Shown piece by piece: positions 33,912 to 43,236 of a stretch of 64,000 nt of DNA. Position numbers and translations under genes: made by a program. The notes under the pieces were generated by a model. It did no database searches. It worked only from the letters and a program-made list of their open reading frames with translations, and was not told the DNA's origin. This DNA comes from VAZQ01 sp036557705 (lineage in GTDB: Bacteria > Pseudomonadota > Alphaproteobacteria > Rhizobiales > Xanthobacteraceae): contig DATBHB010000195.1 of the NCBI GenBank assembly GCA_036557705.1, forward strand, positions 34,638 to 98,637. The letters run 5' to 3'. Position 1 is the stretch's first letter, and each line of letters opens with the position of its first letter.

Positions 33912-34283
33912 TCAAACCCCGGCCGCCGGCAGGAAGCAGCGGAACCTCTTCTGCCCATTCTCCATGTAGATCCATTTCATTGCCCGGCCGACCTTGTTCG
34001 GTTCGGTGATCACCGCCTCGTCCGGGACCGGCTGCCAGACCCCATCGATCGGCGCCCAATAATGTTTATCCCGCATCTCGTACTCGGTGTCCTGGCCGTC
34101 GGCGACCGAGCAGCAGAACCCCTTCTTGCTCTTGAGGGAGTCGAACCAGGGCTTGAGCGGAGAATTGACGTATTGTCCGTTATCCATCGCTCGGACCACC
34201 GACGTGCCATAGTAGAGCACGGGCGCGCCCAGCACAGCCGCACAGACCAGGCGCATTACCAGTGAGGTTCTCGGTAGTCTCAT
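33912..34283 (-). CDS. Small secreted hypothetical protein
   Basis: Encodes 123 residues from an ATG after AAAGGAGAAGCCCG. It starts with a Sec signal (TSLVMRLVCAAVLGAPVLYYG). The mature part has KPWFDSLKSKKGFCCSVADG and DKHYWAPIDGVWQPVPDEAV, a pattern common in small rhizobial secreted proteins of unknown role. A longer frame to 34340 lacks a ribosome site. Confidence 0.65.
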   Translation of the reverse strand: MRLPRTSLVMRLVCAAVLGAPVLYYGTSVVRAMDNGQYVNSPLKPWFDSLKSKKGFCCSVADGQDTEYEMRDKHYWAPIDGVWQPVPDEAVITEPNKVGRAMKWIYMENGQKRFRCFLPAAGV

Positions 34284-34714
34284 CGGGCTTCTCCTTTGAG
34301 TCACATCTCCATCCCTGCGCCGCCGCCGCGGTCGCCCCATGTTCGGGAGGTCAGTTATTCTTTGGGCTCGCGTCTTCGGGATCGCTCAAATTGCCGATCC
34401 GACGCAGCTCATCAAACAGTTCTATTTGAAATCGAAGTTCCCGGTCCTCGTTCTCGACCGACCGGTCCCGCAACGGCGTGTGTTACAACAATCTCGGACA
34501 CTGCACGTCTCTCCTGGCTTTGTACTCCGCCGCTGCCGAACAACGCAGCAGGTTCGGAATAGTTGCGCGCAGCAGAGCGCCGGTATCGGAGGCAGAATGT
34601 GGCGCGCGATGCCGCCAAGATTGCAAATGTCGCCCGCTCGACTCATGACGTGTATTCGCCAGTAAAATCAAATGACGGCGATCCGCGCCTGCTCGGCTGC
34701 GGCCCTTCGCTGCG
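34284..34714. other. Intergenic region without a supported gene
   Basis: About 430 bp between the secreted protein (divergent) and the end of the MFS gene. Short open frames exist on both strands, but none has a ribosome site, convincing composition or domain. I see nothing in it beyond ordinary spacer. Confidence 0.5.
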
Positions 34715-35935
34715 TCAGGCCGGGCGTCTTGCCGACGTGCTGATGACGACGGTTGCGATTGCCAGAAGAGCGCAGCCGCCCATAAAGAAGAACATGGCGC
34801 GCACGTGTCCGTGATCGAGCAGCTGGCCGAAAATGAGCGGGGAAACGATCCCGGCAATATTGAACCCAGTGCTGACGAACCCGAATACCCGGCCATAGGC
34901 GCCGGCCGGCGCGACCGAACGCACGATCATGTCGCGCGACGGCATCGCCAGGCCGGAAAACAATCCCGCGCCCGACATCAGCATTACCAGCGCGGCCGAA
35001 TTGAAATTGACGAGACCGAGGAGGGTACAAGACAACGCTGTTACAGCGAGGCCGGTCGCTGCGACGAGCCCGTGGCGCGAGGTATAGCCGGTGAGCGTGC
35101 CGCCGATGAGCACGCCGACGGCGCTCATCGTGAGAAGCGCCGCGAGTGCCGTGCTCGCCACGGCCGGAGGGGTGCCGTTGAGAGCGCCCAGCGCGGCCAC
35201 GAGATATTGGTTGAGTCCGCCGGTGCAGAACGAGAGCAGGATGAAAAAGAGGAGGTTGAGCAGAATTGGCGCCGAAACAAGCAACCTCCATCCGGACAAT
35301 TTCGCTTCGGGATTTTCGTTTCTGTGCAATCTGCTCCTGATGGGCTGCGGCTCGCGCAGGAGAAGCATGGCGAAAGCTCCGATGACGCCGAGCGCGGCAG
35401 CGCCGAGGAAGGCGCCACGCCAACCGACCATGCTGTGCATCAACAGCAGAGTTGGCGGCGCCGCCGCATTGCCGGCCATCCCGGAAAACGTGTGGAACGA
35501 GAATACGCGGCCGGCACGCTCGGCCGGTATATGCTGGGAGAGCAAGGAATAGTCCGCCGGATGATAGACAGTATTGCCGATACCCGCCACTCCGAACATG
35601 GCAACGAAAACCCAGAACGACTGAACAAGCGCTGCAGTCGCGAACGCAGCAGCGCCGAGGAGGAGCCCGGCCATGAGAAGTTGGCGCGGACTGAACCGGT
35701 CGACGAGAAAGCCCGTCGGCGTTTGCAGTAACGTCGAGACGACGTTGAACGCGGTCAATGCGAGGCCGAGCTCCGTGTAGCTCACCCCAAAGTCATCGCG
35801 CACGAAGATGAACAGCGGCGCCAACAACGTGATGTAATAGTGGCTGATGAAATGCGCGAAGCAGACGCCGCTGACCAGCCTGTTATCGGCCGTGCGCCAT
35901 GGTGCAAACCGAAGCTGGAGAGCCTCCGTCATCAT
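34715..35935 (-). CDS. MFS transporter
   Basis: Encodes 406 residues with about twelve membrane helices. The loop-2/3 motif reads PTGFLVDRFSPRQLLMAGL, with the central cytoplasmic loop around residue 210 (RSRLHRNENPEAKL). It is of the fosmidomycin-resistance/sugar-acid type; the substrate is unknown. Its start overlaps the stop of the xanthine-dehydrogenase-like gene by four bases, so the two are coupled, and the transporter may bring in or export that enzyme's substrate. Confidence 0.88.
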   Translation of the reverse strand: MMTEALQLRFAPWRTADNRLVSGVCFAHFISHYYITLLAPLFIFVRDDFGVSYTELGLALTAFNVVSTLLQTPTGFLVDRFSPRQLLMAGLLLGAAAFATAALVQSFWVFVAMFGVAGIGNTVYHPADYSLLSQHIPAERAGRVFSFHTFSGMAGNAAAPPTLLLMHSMVGWRGAFLGAAALGVIGAFAMLLLREPQPIRSRLHRNENPEAKLSGWRLLVSAPILLNLLFFILLSFCTGGLNQYLVAALGALNGTPPAVASTALAALLTMSAVGVLIGGTLTGYTSRHGLVAATGLAVTALSCTLLGLVNFNSAALVMLMSGAGLFSGLAMPSRDMIVRSVAPAGAYGRVFGFVSTGFNIAGIVSPLIFGQLLDHGHVRAMFFFMGGCALLAIATVVISTSARRPA

Positions 35936-38292
35936 TCCAGCCTGGGCTGCGCCTGACGGATCGCCTGCCAGATTCGATAAGGCGTGGCGGGCATGTCGAT
36001 GTGACGGATCCCGTATTCTGCGAGCGCGTCGACGACGGCATTCATAACCGAGGTGAGCGCGCCGGCGCAGCCGGCCTCGCCGCAGCCCTTGACGCCGAGA
36101 GGATTGGTCTTTGCCGGAACCACGTGTTGTTCGACCGCAAATGCCGGCGCATCGCCGGCGCGCGGCAACGCGTAATCCATGTAAGAGCCGGTCAGCAGCT
36201 GACCTTCCCCGTCATACGCAGTCAATTCCATAAGCGCCTGCCCGATGCCCTGGACCACCCCGCCGTGGAGCTGACCATCGACGATCATTGGATTGATGAC
36301 AGTACCGAAATCATTGACACAGGAGTATTTCACCACATCGACCGCGCCGGTTGCGGGATCGATCTCGACCTCCGCAACATGGCAGCCGTTGGGGAATGTA
36401 GAACCGCCCGGCCCGTTGCTGACGTGACGAACATCGAGCGAGGTCGGAAGTCCTTCGGGCAGATTGAGGCCGGCGTGAACTTTCGCAGCCAGTTCCATGA
36501 TGCCAATGGCGCGGTCGGTCCCGGTGACAACAAAGCACCCGTCCCGGTATTCGATATCGGCCACAGCGGCTTCGAGCACATGCGCGGCGATCTCCTTGCC
36601 CTGCTCGATCACTTTCGCAGCGGCTTCGATTATTGCAGTGCCGCTATGCATGATGCTCTTCGATCCGCCTGAGCCGCCGCCGAGAACGAGCCTGTCGCTG
36701 TCGCCTTGCACGAGCCGTATGCGTTCGAACGGAACGCCGAGCTTTTCGCTCAGAATTTGCGCGAACGGCGTCGCGTGGCCCATGCCGAAGTCCATTGTGC
36801 CGGTGAGCAGCGCGACAGTGCCGTCGGGCTCGAAGATGACGCCGCCCATTTCCTTCGACGGCGGGGCTGTAACCTCAAGATAGCTGCCGATACCGAAACC
36901 CCGCAGCCTGCCGCGCTTGCGGCTCTGCCTTCGGCGCCCGCGAAATCCCTTGGCGTCGGCCAGTTCGAGCGCCTTCTTCATGACGGCGGGGAAGTCGCCG
37001 CTGTCGTAGACCATCGCCGATGCGGCCTTGTACGGCATGTCCTGCGGCAGGATGTAATTGCGCCGGCGCAGGTCGAGCCGATCGATGTGCATCTCGGCTG
37101 CGGCTGTGTCGATCAGCCGCTCCATATAGTAGTTGGCCTCAGGCCGCCCCGCCCCGCGATACGCCGAGACGTGCGTGGTGTTCGTGAACACGCATTTGGT
37201 CGACACCTCGACGAGCGGAGTACGATAGACGCTCTGAACGTTCTTCACCGCGTTGAGCGTTGACGGCATCGGCCCGACATTGGCAAGAAATCCGCCCATG
37301 TTGCCGAAGCTTATAAGCCGCACGGCCAGAAACTTGCCGTCGACATCGAGCGCAAGTTCGGCGGTGACGCGATGGTCGCGGCCGTGACTGTCGGAAACAA
37401 AGCTTCCGGACCTCTCGTCCGTCCACTTGACCGGCCGGCCAAGAGCGCGCGCCGCGTGCAACGCGCAGATGTATTCCGAGTAGACCGCTGCTTTCATGCC
37501 GAACGAACCGCCGACGTTGCCCGTGAAAACGAGCAGCTGTTTCGGCTCGATATTGAGCACCTGCGCGAGGTTCGCCCGCATCCCGAATACGCCCTGCGAG
37601 GGAACGTGGAGCGTGAAACGCCCATTCTCCCACAGCGCGAGCGCGGCACGCGGCTCCATCGCGTTGACGACCACCCGGCTATTGACGAGATCGAGCCGAG
37701 TGACATGTGCAGCCTTGGCGAAAGCGGCCGCCACTTCGTCGCTATTGCCGTAATGATAGTCGAGCGAGACGTTGTTCGGCGCCTCGTCGTAGATGACCGG
37801 GGCGCCGGGCTGGACCGCCTCCTGCGGGATCACAACCGCGGGCAGAGGATCGATCTCGACCTCGACGGCGTCGGCCGCGTCCTTCGCTTGCCAGAGCGTT
37901 TCAGCCACTACGAATACTACCGGATCGCCGACGAAACGCACCTTGTCGGTCGCGAGCACGCGCCGGGGCGGCTTTGTCATCTCGCTGCCGTCGCGATTCT
38001 TGAACGGCACGATACATTTGAGCGTGGCATACCCGGCCGCCGCGAGATCAGTCCCGGTAAAAACGCCGAGCACGCCCGACATCGCTCGCGCCGCCGAACT
38101 ATCGATCCCGCGGATGACCCCGTGCGCATGACGACTGCGGACCATGACGGCGTAAACCTGTCCGGGCGCGCTGACATCGTCGGTAAATCGGCCTTGGCCG
38201 CGCAGCAGCGTCGGGTCCTCGGTGCGCAGGGCCGGTTGGCCGATGCCAAATTTGGCAATGGCCCAGCGATTGGGGTCGATCTGCAGATTCAT
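35932..38292 (-). CDS. Xanthine dehydrogenase family molybdopterin-binding subunit (CoxL-like)
   Basis: Encodes 786 residues. It has the family layout: RFTDDVSAPGQVYAVMVRS, GGSFGMKAAVYSEYICAL, and the active-site AYRGAGRPEANYYMERL, which is the form II (not form I CO dehydrogenase) motif. The C-terminus has GVKGCGEAGCAGALTSVMNA with the catalytic Glu region. These subunits hydroxylate aromatic heterocycles or aldehydes and normally need FAD and Fe-S partners, which are not beside it here. The ATG at 38292 matches homologous openings (PNRWAIAKFGIGQPALRTED); a longer frame to 38343 is unlikely. Confidence 0.88.
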   Translation of the reverse strand: MNLQIDPNRWAIAKFGIGQPALRTEDPTLLRGQGRFTDDVSAPGQVYAVMVRSRHAHGVIRGIDSSAARAMSGVLGVFTGTDLAAAGYATLKCIVPFKNRDGSEMTKPPRRVLATDKVRFVGDPVVFVVAETLWQAKDAADAVEVEIDPLPAVVIPQEAVQPGAPVIYDEAPNNVSLDYHYGNSDEVAAAFAKAAHVTRLDLVNSRVVVNAMEPRAALALWENGRFTLHVPSQGVFGMRANLAQVLNIEPKQLLVFTGNVGGSFGMKAAVYSEYICALHAARALGRPVKWTDERSGSFVSDSHGRDHRVTAELALDVDGKFLAVRLISFGNMGGFLANVGPMPSTLNAVKNVQSVYRTPLVEVSTKCVFTNTTHVSAYRGAGRPEANYYMERLIDTAAAEMHIDRLDLRRRNYILPQDMPYKAASAMVYDSGDFPAVMKKALELADAKGFRGRRRQSRKRGRLRGFGIGSYLEVTAPPSKEMGGVIFEPDGTVALLTGTMDFGMGHATPFAQILSEKLGVPFERIRLVQGDSDRLVLGGGSGGSKSIMHSGTAIIEAAAKVIEQGKEIAAHVLEAAVADIEYRDGCFVVTGTDRAIGIMELAAKVHAGLNLPEGLPTSLDVRHVSNGPGGSTFPNGCHVAEVEIDPATGAVDVVKYSCVNDFGTVINPMIVDGQLHGGVVQGIGQALMELTAYDGEGQLLTGSYMDYALPRAGDAPAFAVEQHVVPAKTNPLGVKGCGEAGCAGALTSVMNAVVDALAEYGIRHIDMPATPYRIWQAIRQAQPRLE

Positions 38293-38537
38293 CAGGATCT
38301 CAAAAACGATACTGCGAACGAGCGCTGGCGCGAAAAGCGTCATGCGCTGGTAATCGGAAAGGCAGGGAAGCTGAGATATCGGAGTAAACCCGCCGGGACA
38401 AGGACTTAGCAGCCTGCCATGCGCTCAGCGTGCGGCTGTTGCGCGAAATCCGGGCGCTGTTACACTTGCTTGCGAAGCTGAAGGACACCGCCGCGTCCGT
38501 TGAGCCCGGGAGTTCCGGCGCGGGAGAAAGGAATCGA

Positions 38538-39632
38538 ATGAACGACGAGGCCCGGAGTTCCGGGAACCTCGACCCTGCGCGCGGCGGGGCGCCGCTTCTA
38601 CGCGACCACCGCCACCAGCGACCAGACGGCGACCGGAAGACCCGGCAGGCGACCTATGCGGCCCTCGACCTCGGCACCAATAACTGCCGGCTCCTGGTCG
38701 CGCGGCCCGCGGGCGATGCGTTCCGGGTCGTGGATGCGTTCTCCCGCATCATCCGGCTGGGCGAGGGGGTATCGGCTTCCGGCTGTATCAGCGAAGCCGG
38801 AGTCGCTCGTGCAGTCGAAGCCCTCGCTGTCTGTCGCGACAAGATGGAAAACCGCGGTGTCACCCGCACGCGGCTGATTGCGACCGAGGTCTTCCGCGCC
38901 GCGCGCAACGGCACCGAGGTCCGTCGGCGGATTGCCGAGGAAGTCGGGATCGAGCTTGAAATTATCGGTCGTCAGACCGAGGCCGAGCTCGCCGCCATTG
39001 GCTGTGCCCCCCTGATCGACCGTGATGCGGAGGCAGTGATCCTTTTCGACATCGGCGGCGGCTCCTCGGAATTGGTGCGCCTGGGTCGTCCCGTACCGGC
39101 GCGGCGCGGTCCCCCCCATCCCGATATCAAAGCCTGGATGTCGATTCCGGTGGGTGTGGTCACACTGGCGGAGCGCTACGGTGGTTACAGCGTGACACGC
39201 GAGACCTACCAAGCCATGATTGCTGAAGTTTCGATCCACGTAGACCGTTTTGTCGCCGAGCACGGCCGTCCCCCGCTCGACCACGTGCACATGCTTGGCA
39301 CCTCGGGTACCGTGACCACGATCGCGGGCGTCCATCTCGATCTCAAACGCTATGATCGGCGCCGCGTCGATGGCTGCTGGATGACTGACGCCGAGGTGAC
39401 CGACGTCATCGAGCGGCTTTTGGCGTCGAGCTACGAAGACCGTGTGGCGAACGCCTGTATCGGCTCCGAACGGGCCGATCTTGTGCTCGCAGGCTGCGCC
39501 ATTCTCGATGCCATGCGCAGAGCGCTGCCTTGCAGGCGGTTACGTGTGGCCGATCGCGGGCTGCGCGAGGGCATGCTGGTCAAGATGATGCGCGAAGACG
39601 GCGTCTGGGGCCATGCGGCGCACGCGCGGTAA
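38538..39632 (+). CDS. Ppx/GppA exopolyphosphatase family protein
   Basis: Encodes 364 residues from an ATG after GAAAGGAATCG. It is an ASKHA-fold enzyme: YAALDLGTNNCRLLVARP near residue 41, IGRQTEAELAAIG, and ILFDIGGGSSELVRL. Members hydrolyse polyphosphate or pppGpp. Length and the single catalytic half match the short alphaproteobacterial type, not the long E. coli Ppx. It is followed 13 bp later by rlmE, a pairing common in Rhizobiales. Confidence 0.88.
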   Translation: MNDEARSSGNLDPARGGAPLLRDHRHQRPDGDRKTRQATYAALDLGTNNCRLLVARPAGDAFRVVDAFSRIIRLGEGVSASGCISEAGVARAVEALAVCRDKMENRGVTRTRLIATEVFRAARNGTEVRRRIAEEVGIELEIIGRQTEAELAAIGCAPLIDRDAEAVILFDIGGGSSELVRLGRPVPARRGPPHPDIKAWMSIPVGVVTLAERYGGYSVTRETYQAMIAEVSIHVDRFVAEHGRPPLDHVHMLGTSGTVTTIAGVHLDLKRYDRRRVDGCWMTDAEVTDVIERLLASSYEDRVANACIGSERADLVLAGCAILDAMRRALPCRRLRVADRGLREGMLVKMMREDGVWGHAAHAR

Positions 39633-39645
39633 ATCGTAGGCTTGC

Positions 39646-40377
39646 GTGGTCGGACGCAGCGCAGCAATGCCAGGCACGCCCAGCCGCCCGCTCAAGGTAC
39701 GCCTGAAATCCGGCAAGGGCCGCTCGCCCTCCTCAAAGCTGTGGCTGGCGCGCCAACTCAATGATCCCTATGTGGCGCGCGCCCGCCGCGAGGGATATCG
39801 CTCCCGGGCCGCCTATAAACTCATTGAAATCGACGACAAGCAGCGACTGCTCAAAAATGGCGCGCGGGTGATCGACCTCGGGGCCGCGCCTGGAGGCTGG
39901 AGCGAGGTCGCCGCAGAGCGCGTCGGGGCCGCCCAGGGCACGGGGCGTGTGATCGCGATCGACCGGCTTCCCATGGCGCCCATTCCTGGCGTCGAATTCC
40001 TCCAGCTCGACTTTCTCGACGCCTCGGCTCCCGACGCTTTGAAGGCGCAGCTTGGCGGTCGCGCCGACGTCGTCCTCTCGGACATGGCCGCGAACGCGAC
40101 CGGCCACCGCAAGACCGATCATTTGCGGATCATGGCGCTCGCGGAAGCCGCGGCGGAATTTGCCTCGCATGTGCTTGCCCCGGGGGGCGCCTTTCTATGC
40201 AAGGTGTTCCAAGGCGGCACCGAGGCCGGGCTGCTGGCCGTCTTGAAGCGCGATTTTGCGGCCGTAAAACACGTCAAGCCGGCCGCAAGCCGATCTGAAT
40301 CTGCCGAACTCTATCTCCTGGCTACAGGCTTTCGCGGGAAAGGGCCGGTTGCGCCGGCGCCAGAAGTTCCTAAGTGA
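39646..40377 (+). CDS. rlmE: 23S rRNA (uridine-2'-O) methyltransferase RlmE (FtsJ)
   Basis: Encodes 243 residues. It methylates U2552 of 23S rRNA late in 50S assembly using SAM. The SAM site is VIDLGAAPGGWSEVAAERVG; the catalytic K-D-K-E set is visible as K in YRSRAAYKLIEID, D in VVLSDMAANATGH, K in GGAFLCKVFQGG and E in SRSESAELYLLATGF. The start is a GTG at 39646; an ATG at 39667 is equally possible. It follows the ppx-like gene and likely shares its promoter. Confidence 0.92.
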   Translation: MVGRSAAMPGTPSRPLKVRLKSGKGRSPSSKLWLARQLNDPYVARARREGYRSRAAYKLIEIDDKQRLLKNGARVIDLGAAPGGWSEVAAERVGAAQGTGRVIAIDRLPMAPIPGVEFLQLDFLDASAPDALKAQLGGRADVVLSDMAANATGHRKTDHLRIMALAEAAAEFASHVLAPGGAFLCKVFQGGTEAGLLAVLKRDFAAVKHVKPAASRSESAELYLLATGFRGKGPVAPAPEVPK

Positions 40378-40402
40378 TGACCGAGCCGCCAAGGAGGGTC
40401 TG

Positions 40403-40651
40403 ATGATTTATGTGCTTGGCGTGTTTTTGCCTCCCTTGGGGCTGCTGCTCAATGGGCAGCCGTTTTCGGCGCTGCTCAATATGATCATTATTGCACCTTG
40501 CATCGTGCTCGGCCTCATATTTCATCCACTTTTGTTCGTGCCGTCAGCCCATGCTGTCATCGCAATCCACATGAAGAGGGAAGACCGCAGACATCGTGAA
40601 ATCGTGGATGCGATCGAGCGATATGGCGCGCCCCCTGGCTGGCATCTCTGA
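40403..40651 (+). CDS. Small membrane protein, Pmp3/YqaE-like
   Basis: Encodes 82 residues from an ATG after AAGGAGGG. Two hydrophobic helices (VLGVFLPPLGLLLNGQPFSA, LNMIIIAPCIVLGLIFHPLL) are followed by a charged tail with HAVIAIHMKREDRRH. The layout and PPLG turn resemble the Pmp3 family of stress-linked membrane peptides, but the match is weak. Confidence 0.6.
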   Translation: MIYVLGVFLPPLGLLLNGQPFSALLNMIIIAPCIVLGLIFHPLLFVPSAHAVIAIHMKREDRRHREIVDAIERYGAPPGWHL

Positions 40652-40840
40652 AGGAGTTGTTCGGCGCGTCCGTTCTATTCCCCAGGCCGGCACACGCGCC
40701 CTATGATTTAGCGCCGCGGCATGCTAACGACCTCCGCCAACCCAAAACGGACCGTCGATTCGCATGCGGAGCCGCCCGGTTTCGTGTTGCCGACGCACTA
40801 CCCCGTTCCGGGCAACCTCTGTTGAAGCCCTGCCGGGGCT

Positions 40841-40897
40841 AGAAGTCCGCATGTTGGACTCGCCGCAAGAATGATGCGGACTTCTGAACCGCCGCAC
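40841..40897. repeat. Palindromic repeat with AGAAGTCCGCAT arms, copy 2 (upstream of guaB)
   Basis: AGAAGTCCGCAT at 40841-40852 and its complement at 40874-40885, continuing GAACCGCCGCAC. The whole unit is the reverse complement of 14603-14661 with few differences. It ends 17 bp before the guaB start codon, so the hairpin would lie in the guaB leader. Confidence 0.8.
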
Positions 40898-40913
40898 TAG
40901 GTGGAGTTGGCGA

Positions 40914-42407
40914 ATGGTTTCGAATTCTGACGGTCCTTTGCGCGAGGCGCTTACCTTCGACGACGTCCTGTTGCGGCCCAATCTATCGGAATGGTTGCCG
41001 TCCGATGCCGACATCCGCACCCGCATCACCCGCGAAATTTCGCTCAACATTCCGGTCGTCGCATCCGCAATGGATACCGTGACCGAAGCCAAAATGGCGA
41101 TCGCCATGGCGCAAGCCGGCGGGCTCGGCGTCATTCATCGCAACCTCACGCCCGAGATCCAAGCCGCCCAGGTGCGGCAGGTGAAGAAATTCGAGTCCGG
41201 CATGGTCGTCAATCCGGTGACGATTCATCCCGAAGCGACGCTGGCGGATGCGCTCGATCTGATGCGCTCGCATGGGATTTCCGGGATCCCGGTCGTCGAA
41301 GGCGGCGGCGACGGGAAGGCCGGCAAGCTCGTAGGCATCCTCACCAACCGCGACGTGCGATTTGCGACCGACCCGCGCCAAAGAGTCAGCGAGTTGATGA
41401 CCAAGGAGCGGCTTGTCACCGTGCGCGAAGGGGTCGGTCAGGAAGAAGCCAAACGCCTCCTGCATCAGCACCGGATCGAGAAGCTTCTGGTCGTTGACAG
41501 CCAATATCGGTGCGTTGGCCTGATCACAGTCAAGGACATCGAAAAGGCCGTCGCCAATCCGAACGCCTGCAAGGATGAGCAAGGACGGCTCCGCGTCGCC
41601 GCCGCTACCACGGTCGGCGACAAGGGATTCGAGCGCACCGAGCAGTTGATCGACGCCGCCGTCGATCTGGTAGTGGTCGACACTGCCCATGGTCACTCGA
41701 AGCTGGTGCTCGACGCCGTGGACCGCATCAAACGGCTGTCGAACGCCGTGCAGGTAGTCGCGGGCAATATCGCAACCCGAGAGGGCGCCAAAGCCCTCAT
41801 TGATGCAGGCGCGGATGCCATCAAGGTCGGGATCGGTCCGGGCTCAATCTGCACCACGCGGGTGGTCGCCGGCGTTGGCGTGCCCCAGTTCACCGCCATC
41901 ATGGACTCAGCGGCGGTGGCTGGCGCGAGCCAAATTCCGGTGATAGCCGACGGCGGAATTAAATATTCCGGCGATCTCGCCAAGGCCATTGCGGCTGGAG
42001 CCGCTTGCGCCATGGTCGGTTCGCTGCTCGCCGGTACCGATGAGTCGCCCGGCGAAGTGTTTCTCTACCAAGGACGGTCGTACAAAACTTATCGCGGGAT
42101 GGGCTCGGTCGGCGCGATGGCGCGCGGTTCGGCCGATCGTTATTTCCAGCAGGAGATCAAGGACTCGCTCAAGCTCGTGCCGGAAGGCATCGAAGGTCAG
42201 GTCCCCTACAAGGGTTCGGTAGCAACGGTGCTCCATCAGCTGACCGGCGGGTTGCGCGCCGCAATGGGCTATGTGGGGGCGCGCACAATCGTCGAGCTGC
42301 AGCGGAAAGCCGAATTCATAAGGGTTTCCGGTGCCGGATTGCGCGAGAGTCACGTGCACGATGTCACCATCACCCGTGAGAGCCCGAATTACCCCACGAG
42401 AGAATAA
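40914..42407 (+). CDS. guaB: Inosine-5'-monophosphate dehydrogenase
   Basis: Encodes 497 residues, normal length. It oxidises IMP to XMP with NAD, the first committed step to GMP. A TIM barrel with two CBS domains inserted at about 95-215 (VVNPVTIHPEATLADALDLM, LMTKERLVTVREGVGQEEAK). The catalytic loop GIGPGSICTTRVVAGVGVPQ holds the nucleophilic Cys, and the flap SYKTYRGMGSVGAM the catalytic Arg/Tyr region. The ribosome site GTGGAGTTGGCGA is directly after a hairpin repeat. A VOC gene follows by 13 bp. Confidence 0.97.
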   Translation: MVSNSDGPLREALTFDDVLLRPNLSEWLPSDADIRTRITREISLNIPVVASAMDTVTEAKMAIAMAQAGGLGVIHRNLTPEIQAAQVRQVKKFESGMVVNPVTIHPEATLADALDLMRSHGISGIPVVEGGGDGKAGKLVGILTNRDVRFATDPRQRVSELMTKERLVTVREGVGQEEAKRLLHQHRIEKLLVVDSQYRCVGLITVKDIEKAVANPNACKDEQGRLRVAAATTVGDKGFERTEQLIDAAVDLVVVDTAHGHSKLVLDAVDRIKRLSNAVQVVAGNIATREGAKALIDAGADAIKVGIGPGSICTTRVVAGVGVPQFTAIMDSAAVAGASQIPVIADGGIKYSGDLAKAIAAGAACAMVGSLLAGTDESPGEVFLYQGRSYKTYRGMGSVGAMARGSADRYFQQEIKDSLKLVPEGIEGQVPYKGSVATVLHQLTGGLRAAMGYVGARTIVELQRKAEFIRVSGAGLRESHVHDVTITRESPNYPTRE

Positions 42408-42420
42408 AGAGGAGACAAGA

Positions 42421-43236
42421 GTGTTCGCCAAGATCAATCACGTCGCTATCGTCAGCGAAAAATATTCGCTGCTCGCTGCCTTTTATCAGTCGCTATTCAG
42501 CATGACCACGGCGCCCAAGGCGCGGACTAATCGCGCCATCACGGTGGGCGACGGCTATGTGGGGCTCAACATCAATCCGCGCAAAGCGGGCCGCCCGGCC
42601 GGGCTCGACCATTTCGGCGTCGAGGTAGAGAACGTCGAGACCGTATTCGAGCGGATGCAGAGCAAATATCCGCAGGCGGACTGGGTGCAGCGGCCGAGCA
42701 CCCGGCCGTTTGCCGGGATCACCGCGAATGATCCGGACGGAAATGTGTTCGACCTCTCGCAAAAGCAGATGGGCAATCGGTCCGGCGTATATGTCGAGAA
42801 CGAGAGGGGCAGCCAGCACGACCGCCATATCAGCCATGTCGCAATGAGGACCATGCGCCCTGACGAGATGGCGCGGTTTTATGTCGATATCCTGCAACTC
42901 TCAGAGCAGAATGCCGGGCCCGGGGATCCCAATCATTATCTGACTGACGGCAAGATGACGATCATGATTATGCCGTGGCGGATCAAGAACTATTTGGGCA
43001 CGAGCATCCTGCCGACCGGGCTCGACCATATTGGTTTTACCGTCGAAGATGTCGACAAGTTCAAGGAAGATGTAGAGGAACTGGTCGGCATCAATCCGGT
43101 CCTCAACCCCATTCCGGTCGGCAAGGGCAAGGAAAGCGCCGCTCGCCTGGAATTGCTCCAGCGCCAATGCCCAATCGGCGAGTATTTCCTCTCCGACCCG
43201 GACTTCACCATGCTTGCGGTGCGTACCCGGCATTAA
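42421..43236 (+). CDS. Two-domain VOC (glyoxalase/ring-cleavage dioxygenase fold) protein
   Basis: Encodes 271 residues from a GTG after GAGGAGACAAGA. Two vicinal-oxygen-chelate repeats: INHVAIVSEKYSLLAAFYQS with GLDHFGVEVENVETVFERM, then HISHVAMRTMRPDEMARFYV with GLDHIGFTVEDVDKFKED. The paired His and Glu positions suggest a metal site. It could be an extradiol dioxygenase or an isomerase. Its position between guaB and the rRNA methyltransferase is probably operonic. Confidence 0.8.
   Translation: MFAKINHVAIVSEKYSLLAAFYQSLFSMTTAPKARTNRAITVGDGYVGLNINPRKAGRPAGLDHFGVEVENVETVFERMQSKYPQADWVQRPSTRPFAGITANDPDGNVFDLSQKQMGNRSGVYVENERGSQHDRHISHVAMRTMRPDEMARFYVDILQLSEQNAGPGDPNHYLTDGKMTIMIMPWRIKNYLGTSILPTGLDHIGFTVEDVDKFKEDVEELVGINPVLNPIPVGKGKESAARLELLQRQCPIGEYFLSDPDFTMLAVRTRH

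Noticed and set aside
34339..34814. Short plus-strand open frames
   Set aside because: No ribosome site, unnatural composition, one overlaps the MFS gene end.
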